A DNA stretch of 34,801 nucleotides from Nostoc sp. CHAB 5836 (GTDB taxonomy: Bacteria; Cyanobacteriota; Cyanobacteriia; Cyanobacteriales; Nostocaceae), in the NCBI RefSeq assembly GCF_020829445.1, contig NZ_JAIVFV010000067.1:1-34801 (forward strand). The letters are read 5' to 3'. Below the pieces are notes generated by a model. It was not told the DNA's origin and did no database searches. It worked only from the letters and a program-made list of their open reading frames with translations. Positions 1 to 7,138 of this stretch are shown here, piece after piece (position 1 is the stretch's first letter; the number at the start of each line of letters is the position of its first letter). A program made the translations under genes and the position numbers.

Positions 1-1008
1 AACGAACGAGTTAAACCTTTTTTCGCTTTTTGTCAAGAATTAATAAATTATTTAGATCACCAAGCAAAAGATGAATTTATTAATAATGCCAGAAATGAGC
101 TTTTACAAGCTATAGTAACTCTCCAAGAGAATTTAAAACCTTTTGCTGATGTATCCAAAAATGACAATGATAAAAGCGAAGATGAAATAGAACAAGAACT
201 TCGTATAGCTGAAGTTGTTAAACAATTAGATGTTTTTGTCGAAAATTTAACAGAACAAATAAAAGGTTTTACAACTCAAATATGCAATAATGCAAAAGCA
301 GATTTTTGGAACGATGGATATACAATTGAAGTTGAAAAAGAAATTGATAAAAAGTTCTCGCAAGTAAATAAAGAAAACTTAAAGACTGAGTTGATTTGTG
401 GCACCGATTACGAAATACTGTTAAGTAGACTGCCATCTGAAATTGACAAGAATATAAGACTTAATTTTATTTTGAGAGAAAAATTAGTCCTTTCTATTAA
501 AAGTTTTTTCGTTGAAAGCCAGAATCAGCTTCTTTTTAAGCTTAGAGATGTAAATAAAGATTACTTGCCTAGTCAAACATTTGATTTGTTGAAAGATAAG
601 CTGAGTAGACGAGATATTGAAATGCGATTTAATGGTCTAGCAGATTTCTTGTTTTTTAACTACGGCGATAAAATATATGAGATAGGTAAAAACTTCATAA
701 GTAGTATAGAGAATGAACCTCATGAAACTATCATTGATGGAGCATTAAAAACATATGAAAAAGAACTAAAAAAATTTACTAAAGAGTTAAAGAACGATAT
801 AAACAAGTATGTTGCAAGAAGTTTAAAAAATCATACAGAGTATTTAGAAAACGAATTACTTAATATTTTGATAGAGCAGAGAGAATTCATTGTTCAACAA
901 ATCACTCGTAAAATCAATATTTCAGAAATTGCCACTTTTGAAAAAAATAGGCGAAATACAATCAACAATGCATACAGTGTTCTAACTCAGTTGAGTAATG
1001 AACTTTAG
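1..1008 (+). CDS. C-terminal fragment of a long helical protein, possibly dynamin-like
   Basis: The frame is open from base 1 to the TAG at 1006-1008, so the gene begins before the window and at least 335 residues are visible. The TTG at 391 is only an internal codon. The visible part is Lys/Glu/Asn-rich and almost entirely predicted helix, with long charged coiled-coil-like stretches and no transmembrane segment or GTPase motif. This resembles the stalk and C-terminal helical region of bacterial dynamin-family GTPases, common in Nostoc-type cyanobacteria, but the diagnostic G domain would lie upstream of the window. Codon use is AT-rich compared with the housekeeping genes further along. Other large coiled-coil proteins would look the same, so the family is a weak inference while the reading frame itself is solid. 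Confidence 0.6.
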   Translation, partial: NERVKPFFAFCQELINYLDHQAKDEFINNARNELLQAIVTLQENLKPFADVSKNDNDKSEDEIEQELRIAEVVKQLDVFVENLTEQIKGFTTQICNNAKADFWNDGYTIEVEKEIDKKFSQVNKENLKTELICGTDYEILLSRLPSEIDKNIRLNFILREKLVLSIKSFFVESQNQLLFKLRDVNKDYLPSQTFDLLKDKLSRRDIEMRFNGLADFLFFNYGDKIYEIGKNFISSIENEPHETIIDGALKTYEKELKKFTKELKNDINKYVARSLKNHTEYLENELLNILIEQREFIVQQITRKINISEIATFEKNRRNTINNAYSVLTQLSNEL

Positions 1009-1199
1009 GTTACGAGTGAGGGAGATTGGGATAAACTCTACACAGTAATTAAGATTTTGGGTAGTTTATTTCTCAGATGGTGTTACAGAAAAACACAAAC
1101 TGAGGCTTTACCCAAGAACGATTACTGTGTGTGCTGCAACAATTTTAGGACTTACTCATTGACAAGATCGGACGGGTCTAATGTCGAAACAGTATCACC

Positions 1200-1388
1200 C
1201 TAAAGTCGCTCAAGATCATCTCTAAGTCCTTGTCCGATGTAAGCACGAACTAATGGCTGATAACCAGAAAACCCTAACAATGGTGCTATTCGGTTCAAGT
1301 CTTCAATTACATCTTCGGGAATGCGAATTGTAATTGCCGTCATTGGGCGATTTTTATCGAGTCGCTTTTTTAAGACTTCAGCTTTCAT
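1200..1388 (-). CDS. brnA: BrnA/CopG-like ribbon-helix-helix antitoxin
   Basis: A 62-residue protein with the pattern of a ribbon-helix-helix repressor: a short beta strand (TAITIRIPEDVI), then two helices ending in a YQPLVRAYIGQGL segment, as in antitoxins of the BrnA/CopG type. RHH dimers bind operator DNA through the strand and neutralise the partner toxin through a tail. It lies directly downstream of the BrnT-like toxin on the same strand, the usual BrnT-BrnA order, and the unmutated toxin frame would overlap its start by 11 bases. I chose the ATG at 1388 because an AAGGA lies 11 bases before it; a GTG at 1397 would leave only 2 bases. The antitoxin frame is intact although the toxin is not. 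Confidence 0.7.
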   Translation of the reverse strand: MKAEVLKKRLDKNRPMTAITIRIPEDVIEDLNRIAPLLGFSGYQPLVRAYIGQGLRDDLERL

Positions 1389-1679
1389 AGTATTCACGTT
1401 CCTTGCGCGTCGCTTTCCGAGCCGAGATGATCCTAATCATGTCATGTCGTTTTCACGCTCAATGTAAACGACGTACAAAAGATTCCATCGTCTGTCCAAG
1501 GCAATCACAGCATCCCGCTCCTCATTATTGCGGCTTGCATCAACCACCACTAAAAACGGATCGAAGAAAGCTTCTACGGCTTGCCCAAACGTAATGCCGT
1601 CATGATTGCTGGGATTAATCCGAGCTTTCTCCTCCGTCCAAAGGAAGGTGACACCATTAAGCACGAAAAATACATCCAT
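1378..1679 (-). pseudogene. brnT: BrnT-type toxin, frameshifted near its C-terminus
   Basis: The N-terminal 80 residues match the BrnT ribonuclease-toxin pattern: an F-x-W-x-E-E-K-A-R-I-N start, a 'GITFGQAVEAFFDP' block, and a second half with strand-rich YVVYIERE. BrnT toxins have a RelE-like fold and are co-transcribed with an RHH antitoxin. The frame stops at 1437 just after E-N-D-M. In the next frame the sequence continues as IRIISARKATRKEREYYES and ends at 1378, which is the hallmark C-terminus of the family. The cause is a direct tandem copy of five bases (CATGT at 1438-1442 and again at 1443-1447 on the plus strand). Removing one copy restores one frame. AAGG lies just before the ATG at 1679. 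As read, the product lacks the final strand with its conserved arginines and is probably inactive. Confidence 0.8.
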
Positions 1680-1770
1680 ACCTTATAGTCTAGGCAAGAT
1701 GTATTTACGTTGTCAATACGCTTTTTTCTAACCAACTTACCGACGCGATCGCCTTCATCCCACCTATTAA

Positions 1771-1816
1771 GAATGTAGCATCCTGAAATTTATTACAATT
1801 TCAGGATGCTACATTC
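1771..1816. repeat. Perfect 20-bp inverted repeat (hairpin)
   Basis: The arms 1771-1790 and 1797-1816 are exact reverse complements around a 6-base loop (TATTAC). It lies between the DUF2973 gene and the BrnT-like gene, both on the minus strand, so it could end transcription of the first, but no U-run follows on the minus side. It could also be a small mobile hairpin. Confidence 0.85.
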
Positions 1817-1847
1817 ATAACTCCTAACTCCTAACTCCTAACTTTTT
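1817..1847. repeat. Heptamer tandem repeat (CTAACTC type)
   Basis: Three to four direct copies of a 7-base unit CTAACTC followed by a run of T, immediately beyond the DUF2973 stop codon. This is the short tandemly repeated repetitive sequence style typical of heterocyst-forming cyanobacteria. The same unit recurs at 7084-7138 and, inverted, at 13360-13408. Confidence 0.8.
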
Positions 1848-2177
1848 TTATACTTCCTCTGAATTTTCTCTCTTATGTCCTGGGGATGCTTCGTAAAGTG
1901 CATCAAGATGTTGACGCGCATCTTCAACGTTAATTGAACGCATTACCAAAAGTGGCTCTTTAATTAACTTTCCCGCGCTATCTAATAACTCTGGATGGGG
2001 TACAAACTGTTTTTTTGATGAATAATAACCATAGTTGCCTTGATTATTCATTGGCGAGGAATTCGTCGGGTAAGTTCGATCGCGATCAAAACTGAACATA
2101 ATCAGGTTACGAATTAAGTTGCCAACAGCTATAAATGCAAGAATTGTAAAAGCCAGAATGTAAAGCAGGTGTAACAT
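1848..2177 (-). CDS. DUF2973-type small membrane protein
   Basis: A 109-residue protein. Residues about 1-28 form one hydrophobic segment (MLHLLYILAFTILAF then NLIRNLIMF), typical of the cyanobacterial DUF2973 family as I recall it. A polar Asn/Tyr/Gly linker follows, then a soluble C-terminal part with a conserved-looking HPELLDSAGKLIKEPLLVMR stretch. It is presumably anchored by the N-terminus with the rest in the cytoplasm. GGAGG lies 9 bases before the ATG at 2177, a strong ribosome site. The DUF2605 gene lies about 320 bases upstream on the same strand; these two families are commonly neighbours in cyanobacteria. The function of both is unknown. A perfect 13-bp palindrome lies 57 bases upstream of the start. 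Confidence 0.8.
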   Translation of the reverse strand: MLHLLYILAFTILAFIAVGNLIRNLIMFSFDRDRTYPTNSSPMNNQGNYGYYSSKKQFVPHPELLDSAGKLIKEPLLVMRSINVEDARQHLDALYEASPGHKRENSEEV

Positions 2178-2233
2178 TGGATTTTTCCTCCAGGACAGGA
2201 ATTTTTTAAACTTTATTTTGTAACGCTTTGCTT

Positions 2234-2262
2234 CGTCTTAACTGTGAGTCACAGTTAAGACG
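2234..2262. promoter_or_regulatory. 13-bp perfect palindrome upstream of the DUF2973 gene
   Basis: Arms 2234-2246 (CGTCTTAACTGTG) and 2250-2262 are exact reverse complements with a 3-base centre (AGT). The site is 57 bases upstream of the DUF2973 start, within the 324-base gap between DUF2605 and DUF2973, where I see nothing else coding. It could be an operator or a leader hairpin. No T-run follows on either strand, which argues against a simple terminator. Confidence 0.6.
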
Positions 2263-2501
2263 AGTATTTGACGCACTCTTCGTGCTATACATTTATACGG
2301 AGCTATTTGTCAACCGTCATTGCACTTAAGGTAGCATAAGATACATTATTTTGTTAATCGAAATAATGTTAAGAAAATCTTAAGATTTTTGTACTATCTC
2401 TTTGATGACTGAATCTAGCGTCTTGCGTGGACGCAAAGCAGCTTGTCATTAGACATCGCTAAGTAGTCTGGCGAAATTTAGCAGATGCTCCCAGATGTTG
2501 C

Positions 2502-2819
2502 TCAAACTCCACGCCCTTGACGAAAGCGCATTGCGACATTCCAGCATTCAGTTACTAATTGATGCCAAGGCATTAACGTTGCCATCTCAATCCCGACTTG
2601 TTTATCAGTAGCAGCAAACAGCATCTTCGCTGTATATAGTTCATCCTGCGCTTGCTTAACCCGCAAGAGCAAGTCAGATTGCTCTTGGTGACTCATAAAT
2701 GATAGTTGCTCAGTTTCGAGTAAATGGCGCGATCGCGTAAACCAATGCTGAAAATCTTCCAGCAGGGGTTCTAAAACCGTTTTCAGCAACTCAGTCCCTG
2801 GTAAATTTGAGTCTGACAT
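2502..2819 (-). CDS. DUF2605-type protein
   Basis: A 105-residue soluble, helical protein. It has the block LEPLLEDFQHWFTRSRHLLE near residues 15-34, then a charged helix and a C-terminal ATDKQVGIEMATLMPWHQL segment, which fits the cyanobacterial DUF2605 family as I remember it. No catalytic motif is visible. I chose the ATG at 2819 (MSDSNLPG); a TTG three codons upstream is a poor alternative. It precedes the DUF2973 gene on the same strand, so a shared role is plausible. No function is known to me. Confidence 0.75.
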   Translation of the reverse strand: MSDSNLPGTELLKTVLEPLLEDFQHWFTRSRHLLETEQLSFMSHQEQSDLLLRVKQAQDELYTAKMLFAATDKQVGIEMATLMPWHQLVTECWNVAMRFRQGRGV

Positions 2820-3608
2820 AAATAACAAGATATTTCAAACTTTCTTACTAATATTAACGTTATTTACGTTTCTTAACACTTTTGTGATTTATCTCATAAT
2901 TACGATTGCCAAGAATATGTAACAAAGAATACACAAATAATTATATAGTCTTGATGTCAGGTTTGTACAGTGCCTTTGGACAGGCATCTAGAGGGATAGC
3001 TGACACCGAGTTGCAATTCATCAGATAAATTGGCGATCGGTGGAATCCTGAATTTGACACTCAGGCAACAAATCAAAAATTTATTTTTATCTGTGATTAA
3101 AAATTAATTAGTTGGAAGATAAAGCTCAATAGGCTTGGCTTCAGGTTTGACCCTCCCTAACCCCCCTTAAAAAGGCTTGTCATTACCAACATCTTTTAAA
3201 ATAATGATTTAATTGCTGCAATGAATCAATTTAAACCTGATTATGCTTCTGGATAATTTAACTTATTTACTACTTGCTTATTCCGGAGAGTGACAGAAGA
3301 GGGCTACTCCCTTCCCGCCATAAGAATACCTAATTTTTTTTACGAACCGCAAACGCGAGTGCGTCTCCCCTTCTCCCAAAGGGAGAGGCTAGCGCCAAGG
3401 GAGAAGGACGCCATCGCGTAGCGTCTCGTAAGAGTTGGACACCAAGGAAGAGAGAGAAAAATCAATAGGTAATCTTGTAGGGGGAAGGGAGTAAACAAGA
3501 ATTTCAGTCCATTTACAATGCACTTTGGCTATTAGCCAGCGATTTAAATCGCTGGCGAGTGATGCATATAAGTGCAAGATATATTTCTACTCTATATTTT
3601 TTTGGCGA
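2820..3608. other. Gene-free 0.8-kb stretch with repeat fragments
   Basis: I see no convincing gene. It holds an AT-rich part (2820-3120) that presumably contains the DUF2605 promoter, a fragment with CCCTCCCTAACCCCCCTT near 3151-3168 that resembles the C-rich repeat at 15290-15372, and a hairpin-bearing repeat at 3345-3430 listed separately. Short frames on both strands have no recognisable family and low-complexity composition. Confidence 0.5.
3345..3430. repeat. Dispersed repeat with 9-bp stem, one of two flanking mobA
   Basis: The piece AACGCGAGTGCGTCTCC near 3352-3368 is followed by a stem CCTTCTCCC (3369-3377) pairing with GGGAGAAGG (3399-3407), then GACGCCATCGCGTAGCGTCTC. An inverted, shortened relative lies just after mobA at about 4240-4283 (GCACTCGCGTTTGCGTCTCC, GGGAGAAGGACGC), and a fragment recurs at about 32102-32122. 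Confidence 0.6.
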
Positions 3609-4205
3609 ATGGCTATTGACTCATGTAGCAAATTAACAGCGATTGTGTTAGCTGGGGGTAAGAGTTCTCGCATGGGTCAGGATAAAGCCTTGATTCCCAT
3701 TCAAGGAGTGCCATTGTTGCAGCGAGTTTGTGGGATTGCGAAAGAATGTGCTGATACGGTTTATGTAGTTACTCCCTGGCCAGAACGCTATCAAGATTTG
3801 CTTTTGCCTAGTTGTCAGTTTATCCGAGAAGTGCCTTTGTCTGGAGAATCTCTCGCCCACGGGCCTTTAGTTGGGTTTGCTCAAGGATTAGTCCAAGTAC
3901 AGACAGATTGGGTGCTGTTGCTAGCTTGCGATTTGCCCAGGTTGCGAGTTGAGGTGTTGCAAGATTGGGTAACTAGACTTGATAGCGTGGGAGATAATGC
4001 GATCGCAGCTTTAGCTGATCATCCCAAAGGCTGGGAACCTCTGTGTGGTTTCTATCGCCGTCGCTGTTTGCCACAACTTTTGGAGTTTATCAATCAAGGG
4101 GGGCGATCGTTTCAACAGTGGCTTCGGCAATATCCCGTAGAAGTTTTACCTTTAGCAGAACCAGAAATGCTGTTTAACTGTAATACACCAGAGGACTTGG
4201 CTTGA
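3609..4205 (+). CDS. mobA: Molybdenum cofactor guanylyltransferase MobA
   Basis: The protein of 198 residues should transfer GMP from GTP to molybdopterin, the last step of Mo-bis-MGD synthesis, in the cytoplasm. It shows the nucleotidyltransferase signature LAGGKSSRMGQDKALI close to the N-terminus, the metal-binding CDLP in LLLACDLPRL near the middle, and the closing FNCNTPEDL. Length is normal for the family (about 190-200). An upstream in-frame ATG at 3525 would add 28 residues with no family resemblance, so I take the ATG at 3609 (MAIDSCSKLTAIVLAGG). Neighbours are unrelated, and repeat fragments flank the gene on both sides. The cofactor would serve Mo enzymes such as nitrate reductase. 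Confidence 0.9.
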   Translation: MAIDSCSKLTAIVLAGGKSSRMGQDKALIPIQGVPLLQRVCGIAKECADTVYVVTPWPERYQDLLLPSCQFIREVPLSGESLAHGPLVGFAQGLVQVQTDWVLLLACDLPRLRVEVLQDWVTRLDSVGDNAIAALADHPKGWEPLCGFYRRRCLPQLLEFINQGGRSFQQWLRQYPVEVLPLAEPEMLFNCNTPEDLA

Positions 4206-4239
4206 AGTTAATTGAAGAAGAATACAGAATTTTTTTAAC

Positions 4240-4283
4240 GTAGACGCACTCGCGTTTGCGTCTCCTCCTGGGAGAAGGACGCA
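4240..4283. repeat. Short relative of the repeat at 3345-3430, inverted
   Basis: GCACTCGCGTTTGCGTCTCC followed by GGGAGAAGGACGC. It fills most of the space between mobA and the convergent exported hydrolase gene. No terminator with a T-run was seen here. Confidence 0.5.
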
Positions 4284-4295
4284 ATTGCCATCTGT

Positions 4296-5795
4296 TTAGC
4301 GAGTGCGGCAGAATTTGCGATCGCTATCACTCTGCGGATATTGCCAAGAATAGGCAAAATGGCTAACTCCCTTGAGTTGCGGGGCAAATTGTCGCAGTGC
4401 TTTCATTTGCGCTTCTAAAGGTGGACGATTACTGACGGATTTTCCCCACTGACCGGCTAAAGCTGGGATTATCTGCGTACCTGGTTTTGCCATACTCAAA
4501 ACCCGTTGCACTTGCGCCACAATACAACTAACATTACCACAAGTCCCATAAGCCATAGGATGCCACTGCAATGTAGTGGGAAACCGATCCCAAGGTTGCA
4601 AACGGGAATCATACCCTTGTCCAACAGTCTGGTTACCATCAGGGAAAAACACCACTCCTGTAGCAATACCTTGCTGCTTTGCTGGATAACTGGCTATGGT
4701 GACAAAATCTAAAATTCCTTGCATGGCGTGGGCAACAGTAAGCTGCCATAATTCCCATTGTAAAAGTGGCTGTCTATCGGTTGCTGGCAGAATCGATTTT
4801 TCGGCTGGTGGGGGAATACGTCCTTGCCACAGGGGTTCTCCTTCCAAGGCATAAAGTTTATCAACTTCCGCTATATCTCCACCACTGACATATCCCTTGC
4901 TCAAAAAGCGGCGAATCAAGTCCAGCCCTTTGTAATTCTGTGCGCGTTTAAATAAAGCTTCTTGAATTGCGGGACTGAATAGCCATAAATCTGAAACTTT
5001 GGTAGCAATGGAATCACTTCCAGTTTGTCGGGGATAACGCACATAGTCCAATAACAAACCATCTGGGCGACGGCGCAAAACTTCTTGTACTAATTGGTAG
5101 TAGTCGCGTTTTGCTTGCGGGTTGTAAGGATCGATAAATAGTTGAGAACCGTTATCTACCACATATAAACTCGTTTGACCTTTGCCATTACGAGCGATCG
5201 CACTTTCTCTATCTGGGCGCTGGGCGTAAGTATAGCCGAAATTTGTGGTAAACATCCAGGCGTACACCTTCAAACCACGTTGCCGACCTTTTTTAATTGC
5301 TGTGGCAAGTATATCGACCTTTTCTGCCCCTGGAGTCCGAATCACAGCAGGCCAAACCGTCGGGTTCGCTTTTGCTGGCAATAATACCTGCCCGTCGTAA
5401 AATACTTCTAAATAAACTTGGTTATAGCCACGGTTCACAATCCGATCCATAATTTGATCAATTGTTCCTGGCTTAATGTCACAGGGATACAAGCGCAACC
5501 AAATGGCTTGGATTTGCGGCCAAGTCTGAGTGCGGCACTCCCGTAATTCCTGTGCCTGTTCTTGCAATATGTTTTGGTAGCGCGTTTGAGCATCTTGTTT
5601 GCCTTTCAGGGCTAACAAACGTAAGTTTTCTTTTTCTTGCGCCGCCGTTGATGATAACTGACAATACTCAGTTACTTGCGCCCTTGCTGCTTGGCTGCCA
5701 AAGTTGGGGAGCAACCAACTAGTAGTGAAAACAACAGCGAATAGACGCCGCCAAAATAATGTTGATCTTGCAACGTTCAAGGGATACTTAGACAT
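4296..5795 (-). CDS. Exported family-10-like glycoside hydrolase (GHL10 type)
   Basis: A 499-residue protein with an N-terminal signal (basic start, hydrophobic LFAVVFTTSWLLP, then AARAQV as a likely cleavage area near residue 40). A coiled-coil-like segment (about 45-90) follows, then a TIM-barrel-like domain: IWLRLYPCDIKP, a strand NQVYLEVFYDGQVLLPA, GLKVYAWMFTTNFGY, and DGLLLDYVRYPR. The last motif, with its LDYVRYP core, is typical of the GHL10/DUF187 glycoside hydrolase-like family common in cyanobacteria. The C-terminal end (LKGVSHFAYSWQYP) closes the barrel. It probably acts on extracellular or periplasmic polysaccharide, but the substrate cannot be read from sequence. The single-gene unit faces mobA tail to tail. 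Confidence 0.75.
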   Translation of the reverse strand: MSKYPLNVARSTLFWRRLFAVVFTTSWLLPNFGSQAARAQVTEYCQLSSTAAQEKENLRLLALKGKQDAQTRYQNILQEQAQELRECRTQTWPQIQAIWLRLYPCDIKPGTIDQIMDRIVNRGYNQVYLEVFYDGQVLLPAKANPTVWPAVIRTPGAEKVDILATAIKKGRQRGLKVYAWMFTTNFGYTYAQRPDRESAIARNGKGQTSLYVVDNGSQLFIDPYNPQAKRDYYQLVQEVLRRRPDGLLLDYVRYPRQTGSDSIATKVSDLWLFSPAIQEALFKRAQNYKGLDLIRRFLSKGYVSGGDIAEVDKLYALEGEPLWQGRIPPPAEKSILPATDRQPLLQWELWQLTVAHAMQGILDFVTIASYPAKQQGIATGVVFFPDGNQTVGQGYDSRLQPWDRFPTTLQWHPMAYGTCGNVSCIVAQVQRVLSMAKPGTQIIPALAGQWGKSVSNRPPLEAQMKALRQFAPQLKGVSHFAYSWQYPQSDSDRKFCRTR

Positions 5796-5801
5796 CTCTA
5801 C

Positions 5802-6086
5802 CAGGGCTATTTCATTCTAGACATAAACCACCCGGAACTGAAGTTCCTCTCTTATAGCTAAAGTCCGTTTTAACGGACTATAACGTTTTCTCAGTCGTCT
5901 TTAAGTAGGTTGGCGCAATTAAAGTTAACTGGCTAAGGCTGTCATTTGTCCTTTGTCATTGGTCATTAGTAAAGGCTTTCAGCTTATTTACGTTTCGTAA
6001 CATACTTGATTTTTTTCGTGCCAACGTACTTAGACTAGTTTCGCTATTAGACTCAGAATTAATTCTGAGGCAAGCTAGATGAGGTA
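5802..6086. repeat. Truncated copy of the 257-bp inverted-repeat element
   Basis: It starts with CAGGGCTATTTCATTCT (5802-5818) exactly like the intact element at 10336-10592, and shares the interior blocks ACATAAACCACCCGGAAC, TTTTCTCAGTCGTCTTTA and GACTCAGAATTAATTCTGAG. It ends at GCTAGATGAG without the right terminal repeat. The middle contains extra sequence with heptamers of the TTGTCAT type (5940-5970). Confidence 0.75.
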
Positions 6087-6117
6087 CATTGCGATCGCTA
6101 AGACTGTCCTAAGTCAA

Positions 6118-6273
6118 TTGGTCATCTGTCCTTTGAAATACAAATGACAAATGACTAATAGACGTCTGGTGAAATTAAATATGCGTTAACCAGAACCCTT
6201 GTAGAGACGTAGCAGTGCTACGTCAAAACAATTCTTTTTCACCAGATGTCTAATGACAAATGACAAATGACAT
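6118..6273. repeat. Heptamer array (TGACAAA type) interrupted by an inserted element
   Basis: Seven-base units of the ATGACAA type flank the 92-bp element on both sides (about 6140-6158 and 6252-6273). The arrangement reads as an array split by insertion of the element at 6160-6251. Confidence 0.65.
6160..6251. mobile_element. 92-bp MITE-like element, copy A
   Basis: The terminal inverted repeats are AGACGTCTGGTGAAA and TTTCACCAGATGTCT, with TA on both outer sides. A central palindrome GACGTAGCA-G-TGCTACGTC is present. It is the reverse-complement copy of the element at 13944-14035, of identical length. It has no coding capacity and would need a transposase supplied elsewhere; the flanking TA suggests a Tc1/mariner or IS630-type enzyme (inference). 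Confidence 0.85.
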
Positions 6274-6330
6274 CTAGACACAATAAATACATTTTTATTT
6301 ATTTCTGATTTACTTAAAAAAGTAGTCAAA

Positions 6331-6399
6331 CTAATTCGTAATTCATAGTTATAATCACTGTTGGCTATGTAGCCATTTTAATTACGAATTACGAATTAG
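6331..6399. repeat. 69-bp AT-rich inverted repeat
   Basis: CTAATTCGTAATT (6331-6343) pairs exactly with AATTACGAATTAG (6387-6399), with an inner small stem GGCTA/TAGCC. It lies directly beyond the psb27 stop. The same end sequence, in several copies, recurs at 28997-29161. Confidence 0.7.
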
Positions 6400-6410
6400 T
6401 CATTAAATAG

Positions 6411-6809
6411 TTAACCGCCACGCTTCAGTGCCGTCTCTACCTGCTGCAACTCTTTTTCTAGACGATTTTTGAGTTTTTCGGGTACGGGACGATTTGGGTA
6501 AGAACTGTAATGCCCAGCCAAAGAATTGAGGGCTGTTCGCATGGTTGTAAAGGAGCCAAGACCAGAAACAGAGTTAACTCGCTGATAGCGAGCTGAAAAG
6601 TCATTAATTTTTTGACGCGCTTCTGCTTGTATTGCTGCTTTATCTGATGAATCTTGTGAAAGATCCAAAGCTTGTCTCATAACATTGACCACAGCTAAGG
6701 TGTCTTGACGATAATCCCCAGTCAAACTATCTGGACTGCCAGAACAACCCATTAAGCCCATAGCTACAACCAAAACCAGCGCAAGTAAACGCGACCAATA
6801 GCGCTTCAT
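6411..6809 (-). CDS. psb27: Photosystem II assembly lipoprotein Psb27
   Basis: Psb27 is a lumenal lipoprotein that binds CP43 in unfinished or damaged photosystem II and keeps the manganese site open during assembly and repair. The 132-residue protein has a hydrophobic export signal with a lipobox ending GLMGC near residue 22, then the family's four-helix domain: LTGDYRQDTLAVVNVMRQAL, EARQKINDFSARYQR, SFTTMRTALNSLAGHYSSYP, NRPVPEKLKNRLEKELQQVE. The length is typical. I chose the ATG at 6809 (MKRYWSR); ATGs at 6815 and 6839 are alternatives but add residues unlike a signal peptide. It is a single-gene unit with repeat-filled gaps on both sides. Confidence 0.95.
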   Translation of the reverse strand: MKRYWSRLLALVLVVAMGLMGCSGSPDSLTGDYRQDTLAVVNVMRQALDLSQDSSDKAAIQAEARQKINDFSARYQRVNSVSGLGSFTTMRTALNSLAGHYSSYPNRPVPEKLKNRLEKELQQVETALKRGG

Positions 6810-6839
6810 ATGCATTAAGTAAAAGAATACGTAAATCAA

Positions 6840-7083
6840 TGTCCATAGTATCTTGGATTGGTAACTTGGGGATCAATTGAATGAGGAGTGAGGAGAGACG
6901 CGATTAATCGCGTCTGTACTAAGTATGGCTTTGCGTAAAATCGTGGCGAATTGAGGGTTGAAATTTAAACGCAAAGGGGCGCAAAGGGAAGCGCAGAGGT
7001 TCGCAGAGAATTCGCTACGAATTAATGAAATGTTGTACTAAGGATCAGGCTGGGCTGTTTGTTTACTTAAAAGGCGCTCATTT
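6840..7083. other. Gap between psb27 and cofH with an AACGCAAAGG-type repeat
   Basis: Near 6968-7012 there is the dispersed repeat with CGCAAAGGGGCGCAAAGGGAAG and GCAGAGGTTCGCAGAGAA pieces; related pieces lie at about 15155-15200, 26161-26195 and 34725-34760. The psb27 promoter must lie at 6810-6960 but I cannot pick out clear -35/-10 boxes. Nothing coding was seen. Confidence 0.5.
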
Positions 7084-7138
7084 ACAACTCCCAACTCCCA
7101 ACTCCTAACTCCCAACTCCTAACTCCTAACCCCTAACT
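7084..7138. repeat. Heptamer array (CAACTCC/TAACTCC) overlapping the 3' end of cofH
   Basis: About seven to eight tandem units of CAACTCC or TAACTCC. The cofH stop codon (minus strand, 7126-7128) and the two to three codons before it fall inside this array, so the repeat supplies the last residues of that protein. Confidence 0.85.

Noticed and set aside
391..1008. TTG at 391 as the start of the first gene
   Set aside because: The same frame is open all the way from base 1 with the same helical composition, so the gene begins before the window.
1848..2819. DUF2973 and DUF2605 as one operon
   Set aside because: Same strand and commonly adjacent families, but a gap of over 320 bases with a palindrome and a strong ribosome site for DUF2973 makes separate promoters equally likely.
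3389..3577. 62-residue frame on the minus strand before mobA
   Set aside because: It lies within repeat DNA with low-complexity content. No ribosome site and no recognisable motif.
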